Below are positions 8,237-16,573 of a stretch of 21,164 nucleotides of DNA, piece by piece. The translations under genes and the position numbers were made by a program. Location of the stretch: the NCBI GenBank assembly GCA_050331115.1, contig JBHJHD010000086.1, positions 1-21,164 on the forward strand, written 5' to 3'. The notes under the pieces are model-generated. The model was not told the DNA's origin. It saw only the letters and a list, made by a program, of their open reading frames with translations, and ran no database searches. The first letter of the stretch is position 1. Each line of letters opens with the position of its first letter. The DNA is from JBCCAG01 sp050331115 (GTDB taxonomy: Bacteria; Cyanobacteriota; Cyanobacteriia; CAKZMO01).

Positions 8237-9655
8237 ATGGGACAGCTCCGCGATCGCCTCCACATTCCCTTTCAGCTGAAGCCCGACAAACCCAACGGGG
8301 CCGCCCCTGGAACCCAAAACAGAGCCGCGCCCAAACGTCGCCTGCCCCGCTGGCTGCCCTACGGCCTAGTGGGCTTCGGCATTGCGGTGGCGATCGCCCT
8401 TGCCTTTCGCCCCACCCCCGTCGCGGTGGACGTGGGCACCGTTGTCGAAGCGCCGCTGCGGGTCACCGTGGATGCGGAGGGTAAGACGCGGGTACAGGAG
8501 CGCTATAGGGTGTTTGCTCCGGTGGCGGGTCGTCTGCAGCGCATCACCCTAGAGGCGGGGGACGCCGTCGACGCGAACGCCGTCGTCGCCCAGCTCGACC
8601 CGCTGCCCCTGACCAGCCAGGTGCGCGCCGCCCAGGCCCGCCTGCGGGAGCTGCAGCCCGAAATCACCGGCGTCGAGACCCAGCGCCCCAAAGCCGAAGA
8701 GCTGGCCCAGGCTGAAGCCCGCCTCCGCGCCGCCGAAGCCGCCCAGCAGGGAGCCACCGCCGAAGTCGCCCGCCTGCGGGCGGACCTAGAGCAGGCTCGC
8801 CGCGATCGCCGCCGCGCCCAGGACCTAGAAGCTGAGGGAGCCGTGTCCCGTCAGGCCCGGGAAGCCGCTGAGCTGGACGAAGCCCGGCTGACCCAAGAGC
8901 TGGGCACTGCCCAGCAAGAGCTACAGGGGGCGATCGCCACCGCCGCCGCCGCCCGCAGCGCCGTGCCGCTGCTGCAGGCCCAGCAGCGCGACCCCGACTA
9001 TTTGCTCGACGTCTACCGAGCGCAGATCGCCGCCGTGGAGGCGGAGCTAACCAACCTGGCCGACGAGGCCCGCCGCAGCACCCTAGCGGCCCCCATCGCC
9101 GGTACGGTGCTGCGCGTCCCCGATAAGAGCGCCCGCTTTGTGGAGGCGGGGGAGCCAGTGATTGAGCTGGGGGACCCCGCTGAGATCGAGCTGGTGATTG
9201 ACGTGCTCTCTGCCGACGCGGTCCAGATTGAGCCGGGGAACCCAATTTTGGTAGAACAGTGGGGCGGGCAGGATACCCTGACGGCCACCGTCACCACCGT
9301 TGAACCCTCCGCATTTACGGAAGTGTCGGCATTGGGGGTAGAGGAGCAGCGCGTCAACGTGGTCGGCACCTTTGATGAACCCGCTCCCCTCGGCGACGGC
9401 TACCGTGTCGAGTCTCGTATCGTCACCTGGGCTAGCGATCGCACCCTGCAGGTCCCCATCAGCGCCCTGTACCGCTGCGGCGCAGACTGGTGCGTTTTTG
9501 CAGTTGAAGCGGGGCGAGCCGTCCCCCGGGAAATTACCATTGGCCCTCGCAGCACCACCGCCGCCCGAGTAGAGTCGGGTCTGAGTCTGGGAGAGCAGGT
9601 CATTTTGTACCCCAACGAAACGATTAAACCCGGTCGTGCCGTTGAACCTAGATAG
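8237..9655 (+). CDS. Periplasmic adaptor (membrane fusion) protein of the exporter, HlyD/RND type
   Basis: This 472-residue membrane fusion protein likely bridges the FtsX-type permease to an outer-membrane channel encoded elsewhere. It has a basic N-terminal cytoplasmic part, one membrane helix at about 41-57, a first biotinyl/lipoyl half-motif at about 93-121 (VFAPVAGRLQ...GDAVDAN), and a long Ala/Glu/Arg-rich coiled-coil hairpin from about 125 to 280. The second lipoyl half follows at about 282-313 (STLAAPIAGTVLRV...VEAGEPVIEL), then beta-barrel and membrane-proximal domains to the end. The start is 9 nt after the permease stop with TAGGA as Shine-Dalgarno. Adaptor, permease and ATPase together give the DevBCA/MacAB plan in reverse order, with a duplicated permease. 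Codon use is very GC-rich, as in the two genes before it. Confidence 0.9.
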   Translation: MGQLRDRLHIPFQLKPDKPNGAAPGTQNRAAPKRRLPRWLPYGLVGFGIAVAIALAFRPTPVAVDVGTVVEAPLRVTVDAEGKTRVQERYRVFAPVAGRLQRITLEAGDAVDANAVVAQLDPLPLTSQVRAAQARLRELQPEITGVETQRPKAEELAQAEARLRAAEAAQQGATAEVARLRADLEQARRDRRRAQDLEAEGAVSRQAREAAELDEARLTQELGTAQQELQGAIATAAAARSAVPLLQAQQRDPDYLLDVYRAQIAAVEAELTNLADEARRSTLAAPIAGTVLRVPDKSARFVEAGEPVIELGDPAEIELVIDVLSADAVQIEPGNPILVEQWGGQDTLTATVTTVEPSAFTEVSALGVEEQRVNVVGTFDEPAPLGDGYRVESRIVTWASDRTLQVPISALYRCGADWCVFAVEAGRAVPREITIGPRSTTAARVESGLSLGEQVILYPNETIKPGRAVEPR

Positions 9656-9659
9656 CGCC

Positions 9660-10715
9660 ATGCCGCAAACCCAAAACGCTCAAGCTGCACCTCAGATGAG
9701 CTGCCCCATTCCCCTTCAGCGCTACCCCCGGGTGCTCCTCGCCCACGGCGGCGGGGGGCGTCTCATGCACCAGCTGATTGCGGAAATGTTTTTGGCCACC
9801 TTTCAGCCCGATCCTGCGTGGCAGCACGACGCCGCCAGCTTGAGCCTGTCAGGCGATCGCCTCGCGTTTACCACCGACGGCTACGTGGTGACGCCCCTGT
9901 TTTTTCCGGGCGGCGATATCGGCTCGCTGGCCGTCTACGGCACGGTAAACGATCTGGCCATGGCTGGCGCGACGCCGCGCTACCTCAGCCTCAGCTTCAT
10001 CCTCGAAGAGGGGCTGCCGATGGAGACGCTGTGGCAGGTCGTCCAGTCTATCCAGGCTGCGGCAACGCGCTGCCGGGTGCACATCGTCACTGGGGATACC
10101 AAAGTGGTGGATCGCGGCAAGGGAGACGGGATATTTATCACCACTTCAGGCATCGGCGTTCGGGAGCACGAGCAGGATATTCGTCCTAGCGCCGTGCGGC
10201 CCGGTGACGCCATTCTTCTCAGCGGTGACGTCGGTCGTCACGGCGTTGCTATTCTCTCTGCCCGAGAAGGGCTAGCCTTCGAGACAACGATTAAAAGTGA
10301 CTCAGCACCTGTGGCAGAGGCTGCATTAGCGTTAGTCAATCGCGTTCTGGTGCACTGCCTGCGCGACCTCACTCGGGGCGGCCTTGCCAGCGCCCTAAAC
10401 GAGATTGCGCTGTCTGCTCAGCTGACCCTGCAGCTAGAGGAAGAGGCGATCGCCGTCCATCCTCAAGTTCAGGGCGCTTGCGAACTGCTGGGGCTCGATC
10501 CGCTTTATGTGGCTAATGAAGGGCGATTTGTGGCTTTTGTTCCAGCGGCAGATGCTGAGACAGCTCTGGACTGTCTACGGCAGTACAATCCCTCAGCGCA
10601 GATTATTGGCCGCGTCACAGAAAAGCCAACGGCTCAGGTGACGCTGAAAAGCCCCCTGGGGCCGCAGCGGATTTTAGACTTTCTCAGCGGTGAGCAGCTG
10701 CCTCGAATTTGCTAG
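9660..10715 (+). CDS. hypE: Hydrogenase maturation protein HypE
   Basis: HypE dehydrates the carbamoyl group placed on its C-terminal Cys by HypF, making the cyanide ligand of the [NiFe]-hydrogenase iron. The 351-residue product has the AIRS/PurM fold signature: AHGGGGRLMHQLI near the start, FTTDGYVV and GGDIGSLAVYGTVNDLAMAGA, then TGDTKVVDRGKGDG (about 144-157) and SGIGV. It ends in PRIC, the canonical C-terminus with the reactive Cys. The frame also opens at GTG 9636 inside the adaptor gene; ATG 9660, 4 nt after that gene's stop, is preferred, although its Shine-Dalgarno is weak. No other hyp or hydrogenase structural gene is in the window, and its place directly behind an exporter operon is unusual. 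Read-through transcription from the exporter is likely from the spacing. Confidence 0.93.
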   Translation: MPQTQNAQAAPQMSCPIPLQRYPRVLLAHGGGGRLMHQLIAEMFLATFQPDPAWQHDAASLSLSGDRLAFTTDGYVVTPLFFPGGDIGSLAVYGTVNDLAMAGATPRYLSLSFILEEGLPMETLWQVVQSIQAAATRCRVHIVTGDTKVVDRGKGDGIFITTSGIGVREHEQDIRPSAVRPGDAILLSGDVGRHGVAILSAREGLAFETTIKSDSAPVAEAALALVNRVLVHCLRDLTRGGLASALNEIALSAQLTLQLEEEAIAVHPQVQGACELLGLDPLYVANEGRFVAFVPAADAETALDCLRQYNPSAQIIGRVTEKPTAQVTLKSPLGPQRILDFLSGEQLPRIC

Positions 10716-10837
10716 CGTCACTTTTATGAGATCAAATTCGCTAGAATCAGTCGATTCAAACGGGCAGACCCTGTAGGTCCGCACTGGGAGAGGCGCTGAA
10801 TTCATTCAAGTCTGTCTATGGGTTTCATAAGGTGACG

Positions 10838-10843
10838 TAATAT
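10838..10843 (+). promoter_or_regulatory. Possible -10 element of the response-regulator gene
   Basis: TAATAT lies 30 nt upstream of ATG 10874, in a 158-bp gap after hypE. No good TTGACA-like box is found 16-18 nt upstream, so this could be an activator-dependent promoter or chance. Confidence 0.25.
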
Positions 10844-10873
10844 TGCAAGAGGACACCTTGGGGATTTGCTCAG

Positions 10874-12733
10874 ATGCGTATACTCCTCGTCGACGACGAC
10901 AGAGCCCTGATGGAAACGCTGGAAGAAGCGCTCATCGAGCAGCGCTACGCCGTCGATATCGCGCTGGATGGCGAAACGGCCCGTGACTTTGCAGCGCTCT
11001 TTTCCTACGACCTGATCGTTCTAGATATGCTGCTCCCGGATACCGAGGGGATTGCCCTGTGTCAGCAGCTTCGCGACCAGCGCATCAGCAGCCCGATTTT
11101 GATGCTGACGGCGAGGGATGACCATACCGATAAGATTCACGCACTTGACGCTGGAGCTGACGACTACGTCACCAAACCATTTGATTTCGATGAGCTGTGT
11201 GCTCGCATCAGAGCACTGCTGCGCCGGAACAGCGATGCAGCAACTTCCACACTCCACTGGGGCGATCTGAGCGTATCAACAGATAGTTTTGAAGTGTCCT
11301 ACGGAGAGCATCAAATTCACACTACACCCAAGGAATATGCCCTGCTGGAGCTGTTGCTGCGCCACCCCAAGCAGGTCTTTAGCCTCGATGCCATTATTGA
11401 AAACCTGTGGTCGTTTGAAGACCCGCCCAGTGAAGACGCCGTTAGAACCCACGTCAAGGGCCTGCGCCAAAAACTCAAGGCTGGGGGAGCGCCCAAAGAC
11501 TTTGTTGAGACAGTCTACGGCATTGGGTATCGCATAAAGTCCCTGAATGCCAACGCCACATCTCCTCAGCCAGCGCCAGCGCCACAGACCCACGGGCCGA
11601 CCAAGGCCGACGTTGAAGTCGCTGTCGCTAGGGCTTGGAATAACCATAAGGGCACCATGCAAGAGCGGTTAAGCCTGCTGGAGGCAGCGGCAACGGCGCT
11701 GAAGACGGGGGAACTCAGCCCAGAGCTTCAGTATGCAGGGCGCTCCCAAGCCCACAAGCTCGCGGGATCCCTAGGCTGTTTTGGGTTCCCGGACGGCTCA
11801 CGTTTAGCGCGAGAGCTAGAGCATCTGCTGCAGATTGATGCGCCTCTGGATCCCTACCACTCGTCTCAGTTTACAAGCACGGTGCAGCAGCTCCGTCAAA
11901 GGCTGACGAATGGTCAAAACTCAATTGCCCCAGCGGTAGCGTCTGAAGCAAATGATTTGAGCGGCTCAGGTCAGCTACCGAGCAATGATTTTCAGCTTTG
12001 GGTCGTGGGGGCCGACGAGTCGGTTGGACAGTCGCTTTCGTCTGAGGCCTCGGCTGCTGGCCTATGTAATGTGCTAGTGGCGACCCTTGCAGAAGCCCGA
12101 GACATGTTGTCTAGCCAGTTTCCAGAGGGGATCATCCTATGGCTAGAGGACAGCAGCTTTGAGGCGGCGATCGCCTTTTTAGAAGCGCTCCCTCAAGGCT
12201 CAGCCGAGGGCCCGGACACCATCCCGGTTTTAGCCATCACCGATATTCAAGACTTCCATCGGCGGCTGCAAATTGCGCAGCTCGGGGCCGATCGCCTGCT
12301 GCCAACGTCTGTGTCGCCCCATCACGCCATCGCACTGCTGCGGGAGATAGAGCAGGTCAACCGGGCTGCTTTTAAGGTCGTGATTGTAGACGATGATGCT
12401 CAAGTTCTTGACCTGCTAAAAAGCCTATTAGAACCCTGGCGACTTCAGGTCACAACGCTAGATAACCCCGCTCAGATTGAGTCAACTTTAGAGTCTGTTC
12501 AACCTGATATGCTAGTGCTCGATGTAGAAATGCCGGAGGCCAACGGGCTGGAAATTTGCCAAGTTCTACGGGCGGAAGAAAAATGGCGGCAGCTGCCCAT
12601 TTTGTTTTTGACTGTGCACGAAGAAGCTGACGTTCAGCAACAGGCGTTTAACGTCGGGGCCGATGACTTTATTCACAAGTCGGCGATCGCAACGGATCTC
12701 CCGGTGCGCATTTTAAACCGGCTAAGGCGATAG
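10874..12733 (+). CDS. RcaC-like response regulator: REC, winged-helix DNA-binding, Hpt, degenerate REC, REC
   Basis: This 619-residue protein combines transcription control with phosphorelay steps. Residues 1-118 form an OmpR-type receiver (D7/D8, phospho-acceptor D51, K101). Residues about 125-225 form the Trans_reg_C winged helix (TPKEYALLELLLRHP ... RTHVKGLRQKL ... VYGIGYRI). A Pro/Ala-rich linker leads to an Hpt domain with H294 in SQAHKLAGSLG. About 375-495 resembles a receiver but has E425/D426 at the acceptor region and no conserved Lys, so it is probably inactive. The last domain (500-619) is a full receiver with D506/D507, D550 and K602. The architecture matches RcaC of chromatic acclimation (REC, DNA-binding, Hpt, REC) plus the extra pseudo-receiver. 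The kinase and a single-receiver protein follow in the same locus, so it is the likely end point of that relay. The DNA targets are unknown. Confidence 0.92.
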   Translation: MRILLVDDDRALMETLEEALIEQRYAVDIALDGETARDFAALFSYDLIVLDMLLPDTEGIALCQQLRDQRISSPILMLTARDDHTDKIHALDAGADDYVTKPFDFDELCARIRALLRRNSDAATSTLHWGDLSVSTDSFEVSYGEHQIHTTPKEYALLELLLRHPKQVFSLDAIIENLWSFEDPPSEDAVRTHVKGLRQKLKAGGAPKDFVETVYGIGYRIKSLNANATSPQPAPAPQTHGPTKADVEVAVARAWNNHKGTMQERLSLLEAAATALKTGELSPELQYAGRSQAHKLAGSLGCFGFPDGSRLARELEHLLQIDAPLDPYHSSQFTSTVQQLRQRLTNGQNSIAPAVASEANDLSGSGQLPSNDFQLWVVGADESVGQSLSSEASAAGLCNVLVATLAEARDMLSSQFPEGIILWLEDSSFEAAIAFLEALPQGSAEGPDTIPVLAITDIQDFHRRLQIAQLGADRLLPTSVSPHHAIALLREIEQVNRAAFKVVIVDDDAQVLDLLKSLLEPWRLQVTTLDNPAQIESTLESVQPDMLVLDVEMPEANGLEICQVLRAEEKWRQLPILFLTVHEEADVQQQAFNVGADDFIHKSAIATDLPVRILNRLRR

Positions 12734-12742
12734 CGGCGATCG

Positions 12743-13132
12743 CTAAGCTAGGCTTTTGGGGCAGTACCCTAATTGGGCAATGAATTCCTTCTGAAACTGA
12801 TAAATCAGTCTAGAATCGGGCTCACCGTGGGAGACAATGGAAATTTTGTGTCGTCTTCTGGCAACTTCTGTCCTACTACCCATGTTGAGGTCGTGTAAGG
12901 CATTAACCACAAGCTGTGCTGGCTTATAGGGAAGGCCATTTTCGTTGAAAACAGCTACGCAGTTGCAGTAACTTTCCCTAGAGAGATGGGCTTTAAATCT
13001 GAGCCGTACAATCCACAAGTCATCTAAGAAAATTACGGTAACGCAGTCGAGGCGCGGCCCTATCTTTTTGCGCAAGTAATCTAACATGCGCTGGGTCAAG
13101 CTAACGTTTGCAAAGCAATATAAAAGTTCCAT
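12743..13132 (-). CDS. Hypothetical protein between regulator and kinase, opposite strand
   Basis: This 129-residue frame runs opposite to its neighbours, with no coding frame of note on the plus strand across it. It ends 9 nt from the regulator stop (convergent) and starts 152 nt from the kinase start (divergent). The sequence starts MELLYCFANVSLTQRMLDYL and has alternating hydrophobic stretches (CVTVIFLDDLWIVRLRF) and mixed charge. It reads like a small folded alpha/beta cytoplasmic protein rather than a random frame, with no signal peptide or membrane helix. I do not recognise the family. A weak AGAAG precedes the ATG. It may be an accessory factor of the signalling locus on position alone. 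It covers a 400-bp stretch that would otherwise be empty, which also favours a real gene. Confidence 0.6.
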   Translation of the reverse strand: MELLYCFANVSLTQRMLDYLRKKIGPRLDCVTVIFLDDLWIVRLRFKAHLSRESYCNCVAVFNENGLPYKPAQLVVNALHDLNMGSRTEVARRRHKISIVSHGEPDSRLIYQFQKEFIAQLGYCPKSLA

Positions 13133-13143
13133 AACATCTGCTT

Positions 13144-13157
13144 CTAGAGTGCTCTAG
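13144..13157. promoter_or_regulatory. Perfect palindrome in the divergent promoter region (possible operator)
   Basis: CTAGAG-TG-CTCTAG is a perfect inverted repeat of 6-bp arms with a 2-nt centre. It sits 11 nt upstream of the minus-strand ORF start and 127 nt upstream of the kinase. The centre is too short for a stable RNA hairpin, so a dimeric protein-binding site is the more natural reading. No regulator is identified. Confidence 0.35.
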
Positions 13158-13284
13158 TTTTAACCTAAGGCAACAATCTGAGGGACCTATGAAGGAGCGC
13201 TGCAGTGTCGCATTGGCAGGGCTGCTAGACTAGCTAAAGTGAGTTTAAATATTTCTACTATCGACCTCCTTTAAGACAACTCTT

Positions 13285-16200
13285 ATGCCCACTGCGAGTC
13301 AGCAAGCGCTTCAGTCTCTTAGCCTCGAATACATCCTCGACCACCCGCTCACTGCTGCTCCAGATGCGATCGCAGCCACCGTTGTCGAGCAGATGCGCCA
13401 GATCGTTGGACAGGAGTGTACTCTTACCGCCCAGCCGCACGATCAGCTAGAGCAGCGTGAAGTCCAGAGCGCCGCCAGCTGTGCTCTGGTGGTTGACGGT
13501 GAACAGCTGGTTGGTATCTTCACAGAGCGTAACGTGGTCAAGCTGCTGGCTGAAGATGTGGACCTGAGCCAGATAGCCATCTCGGAGGTCATGACTCGGC
13601 CTGTGGTGACGCTGAAGCGCGCTGAGGCTGAAAATATTTTCACTGTGCTGACTACCCTGAAGCAACACCGGATTCGCCAGCTCCCTATCTTAGAGGACGA
13701 TGGCAGCCTGGCAGGCGTGGTCACCCAGGCAAGCCTCCTCCAGGTGCTGAACCCGCTGAAGATGATGGAAGATATCGAGCAGCTACAGCAGCTGAACGAG
13801 GAGCAGACCGTTGAATTGAAGCAAACCAACCACGCCCTTCAGGCTGAGGTTGCCGAGCGGCAGCGGCTAGAAGCTGCGCTGCGCGACGCCAATCGGATTT
13901 TGGAAGAGCGGGTTGGGGTTCAGGCGGCGCAGATTGTGCAGACCGATGAAGCCCTGCAGCAAGAAATTCGAGACCACCTCCAGGCCCAGGCTCAGTTAGA
14001 GAAATTTTTTGATGTCACGCTCAGCCTACTCTGCATCGCGGGTCTCGATGGCTATTTTAAGCGGATCAACAGCAGCTTTGGTCAAATCTTGGGGTACACC
14101 CAAGCAGAGCTTCTGGCAGAGCCATTTTTGAATTTTGTCCACCCCGAAGATCAAGCGTCAACGCAGGCGGAGTTTGAAAGGCTGGCCTTGGGGGAGTTGA
14201 CCATTGCCTTTGAAAATCGCTACCGTGCCAAAGACGGGAGCTACCGCTGGCTGAACTGGAACAGCGTTGCCTCCCCCGAAGATGGGCTAATTTATGCTGC
14301 TGCCCACGATGTGACAGACCGTAAGCACGCAGAGCAAGCGCTGGTCCGTCAGTATCAGCAGGGGCAAATCCTCAGTGAGATCATTCGTAACATCAGTGAG
14401 CTACTTGACCCGAGAGAGATTCTGCAGACGACGGTTGTTGAGGTGCGAAATCTGTTGGATTGCAGCCATGTCTTGATCATCGAGTGCGCTGACGCTGGGG
14501 TCGGGACCGTTGTCCAAGAGGCGATCGCAGACGACGGCGCCATTACATCCTTCGTGGGCCGGACGGATTTAGATTTGAAATTTGCGTTTCGGGGGCAGGC
14601 CCGTTTCCCTAACGCCTGCGTTTGTGACGACGTTGAATTAGCTCGCTGCTCTTTGTACGCCTCTGAATTTTTGAAACAGCAAGGTATTTGGTCTTGTGTT
14701 GAGGTGCCTATTTTTGTGGATGAGCAGTTTTGGGGGCTGATCGTCGCCAACCAGTGTCATCACCCTCGCCAGTGGCAAGCCTATGAGGTCGAGCTGATGC
14801 AGCGGCTTGCCAAGCACATCGGCGTTGCCATCTTTCAAACTGAGCTGCTGTCAAACTTAAATGGGCAGGTGAAGCGGCGCACGGAGCAGCTGCTCGAAAC
14901 CAATGCGCAACTGGAAGCAGAAATTGGAGAGCGCCGCCGAGCAGAAATAGAACTGCGGGACAATCAGCAGAAGCTAGCGGGCATCCTCAAAAGCGCGGGA
15001 GACGCCATCATCTCCATCGATAGTCAGCAGCATATTTTTATGTATAACCAGGGCGCTGAGGACATCTTTGGCTATACCTTTGAGGAAGCTTATGGCCAAC
15101 CCCTCGATATTCTGCTGCCTAAGGTCCATCAACAGATCCACCGGCAGCACGTCCGCAGCTTTGCGGACTCTTCGGATGTTTCTCGGCAGATGGTCGATCG
15201 AAGCCGTGAGGTGTTTGGCCGACGCAAGTCTGGCGAAGAGTTTCCGGCGGAGGCCACTATCGCCAAGCTAGAGACGCAGAGCGGCCTGATATTCACGGTG
15301 ATTCTTAAAGACGTCACGGACCGCCGCCAGTTTGAGGTTGCGCTTCAGCGCAGTGAAGAGCGCCTGCGCCTGACGACAAACGCAATACCCGCACTGATTT
15401 GCTACGTCAATGCCGAGCAGCGCTACAGCTTCAACAATCAGACTTATCAAGATTGGTTCAACGTTGACCCTCAAGAGCTGCGAGGCCGCCACATTCGCGA
15501 GATTCTAGGAGAGGCCTATTACGCCGCAATAAAGCCTCGCGTTGAGGCAGCACTCTCGGGCAAGCAGGCTAAGTTCGAGTCAGAGCTGACAACGCCCAAT
15601 GGCCGGACCCGCTGCCTACTGACGATATATATTCCAGAGGTGGATACTCAGGGCAGCGTTAAAGGATTCTTTGCCTTAGTGAACGACATCAGCGATCGCA
15701 AAGCTACCGAACGCATGAAAGACGAGCTGGTTTCAGTGGTGGGGCACGAGCTAAGAACTCCGCTAACCTCTATCCATGGCGCTCTAGAACTCTTAGCCAG
15801 TGATGGACTGGGTCCCCTAACCCCTCAAGCCCAAAAGTTCACGGCGATCGCCCTTAGAAATACCCAACGCCTGATCCGCTTAATCAACGATGTTTTGGAC
15901 CTAGAGCGGCTCAAGTCGGGTCAGCAAGAGATGTCCATGCGCTCCTGCAACCTTGCGGAGGTGATGCTACAAGCCGCTGAAGCCATGCAGCCTCTAGCTG
16001 ATGATCAGAACCTAAAGCTACAGGTTGAGACTTTTCCCATAACGCTATGGCTCGACCCTGACGCCATTATCCAGGTTTTGACCAATCTCCTCAGCAATGC
16101 CATTAAGTTTTCGCCAGCTGGGGCAAGTATTGAAGTAGGTGCAGTTAAGTGTAAAGATGGTGTTACCATTCACGTTAAAGATTATGGGCGCGGTATTCCA

Positions 16201-16419
16201 AAAGAGAAGGTAAGCGCAATCTTTGAGCGCTTCCAGCAGGTCGATGCATCCGACTCTCGCCAACTCGGTGGTACTGGGCTAGGGCTGGCCATCTGTAAAA
16301 GCATTGTGCAGCGTCATGGTGGCAAAATCTGGGTTGAGAGCACTCTAGACAAAGGAAGTACCTTTTTCTTTACGCTATCCAACTCTCGCGAACCTCAAGC
16401 GAGTAGCTCAAATCCATAA
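13285..16419 (+). CDS. Multi-sensor histidine kinase: CBS pair, PAS, phytochrome-type GAF, PAS, PAS, HisKA, HATPase
   Basis: The 1044-residue product has no membrane helix, so it is a soluble sensor kinase. A CBS pair fills about 7-155 (LVGIFTERNVVKLL, ISEVMTRPVVTL, IRQLPILED), which in other proteins binds adenine nucleotides. A coiled coil (about 160-235), PAS1 (about 238-350), GAF (about 365-525), a second coiled coil, PAS2 (about 560-680) and PAS3 (about 685-810) follow. The catalytic core has the H-box GHELRTPLTS with H821, the N-box N934/N938, G1 DYGRG (966-970) and G2 GGTGLGL (995-1001). The GAF ends in WGLIVANQCHHPRQWQ, as in phytochrome/cyanobacteriochrome GAFs, but the chromophore Cys-His position reads Tyr458-Ala459. 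There is no receiver in the protein; the separate single-receiver gene downstream is the likely partner. The start lacks a Shine-Dalgarno. Confidence 0.93.
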   Translation: MPTASQQALQSLSLEYILDHPLTAAPDAIAATVVEQMRQIVGQECTLTAQPHDQLEQREVQSAASCALVVDGEQLVGIFTERNVVKLLAEDVDLSQIAISEVMTRPVVTLKRAEAENIFTVLTTLKQHRIRQLPILEDDGSLAGVVTQASLLQVLNPLKMMEDIEQLQQLNEEQTVELKQTNHALQAEVAERQRLEAALRDANRILEERVGVQAAQIVQTDEALQQEIRDHLQAQAQLEKFFDVTLSLLCIAGLDGYFKRINSSFGQILGYTQAELLAEPFLNFVHPEDQASTQAEFERLALGELTIAFENRYRAKDGSYRWLNWNSVASPEDGLIYAAAHDVTDRKHAEQALVRQYQQGQILSEIIRNISELLDPREILQTTVVEVRNLLDCSHVLIIECADAGVGTVVQEAIADDGAITSFVGRTDLDLKFAFRGQARFPNACVCDDVELARCSLYASEFLKQQGIWSCVEVPIFVDEQFWGLIVANQCHHPRQWQAYEVELMQRLAKHIGVAIFQTELLSNLNGQVKRRTEQLLETNAQLEAEIGERRRAEIELRDNQQKLAGILKSAGDAIISIDSQQHIFMYNQGAEDIFGYTFEEAYGQPLDILLPKVHQQIHRQHVRSFADSSDVSRQMVDRSREVFGRRKSGEEFPAEATIAKLETQSGLIFTVILKDVTDRRQFEVALQRSEERLRLTTNAIPALICYVNAEQRYSFNNQTYQDWFNVDPQELRGRHIREILGEAYYAAIKPRVEAALSGKQAKFESELTTPNGRTRCLLTIYIPEVDTQGSVKGFFALVNDISDRKATERMKDELVSVVGHELRTPLTSIHGALELLASDGLGPLTPQAQKFTAIALRNTQRLIRLINDVLDLERLKSGQQEMSMRSCNLAEVMLQAAEAMQPLADDQNLKLQVETFPITLWLDPDAIIQVLTNLLSNAIKFSPAGASIEVGAVKCKDGVTIHVKDYGRGIPKEKVSAIFERFQQVDASDSRQLGGTGLGLAICKSIVQRHGGKIWVESTLDKGSTFFFTLSNSREPQASSSNP

Positions 16420-16440
16420 AATCCGCTCAGGAGGCCACAA

Positions 16441-16485
16441 ATGAACGACGCTACTTGGAATTCGGTCCCCGAAGTATCTGTTTAG
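16441..16485 (+). pseudogene. Short ORF with strong Shine-Dalgarno, apparently cut by a MITE-like insertion
   Basis: AGGAGG (16430-16435) stands 5 nt before ATG 16441, the best ribosome-binding site near the signalling genes. The frame gives 14 residues (MNDATWNSVPEVSV) and stops at a TAG inside the left terminal repeat of the inserted element. Removing the element and one copy of the 8-bp duplication restores a 21-residue frame (MNDATWNSVPE followed by GGQIPISLNL) ending at 16614. It starts 22 nt after the kinase stop. Whether it was ever a functional peptide or leader is unknown. Confidence 0.35.
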
Positions 16486-16573
16486 CGAGTGCGGAAAATC
16501 GCGCTATATCTTGGCTTTACCCCCTTAGTCCCCCCTTCGCAAGGGGGGTAAAGCCAGGACGCTAAACAAATAC
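16474..16573. mobile_element. 100-bp MITE-like element with 14-bp terminal inverted repeats and 8-bp target duplication
   Basis: The ends are GTATCTGTTTAGCG (16474-16487) and CGCTAAACAAATAC (16560-16573), inverted repeats matching at 13 of 14 positions. TCCCCGAA flanks both sides (16466-16473 and 16574-16581), as expected for a target-site duplication. Inside, GGCTTTACCCCC (16513-16524) pairs with 16544-16555, and CCCCCCTT-CGC-AAGGGGGG (16530-16548) forms an alternative perfect hairpin. It has no coding capacity, so movement would need a transposase in trans. It separates the kinase from the single-receiver gene and could act as a terminator or processing hairpin for the kinase mRNA. Confidence 0.75.

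Noticed and set aside
9636..9659. GTG start for hypE inside the adaptor gene
   Set aside because: HypE proteins need no such extension and ATG 9660 just after the adaptor stop is simpler; not fully excluded.
12731..12760. Terminator between regulator and minus-strand ORF
   Set aside because: Only short, tight inverted repeats (such as AAGC-TAG-GCTT and the HIP1 palindrome) are present, without a clear stem and T-run.
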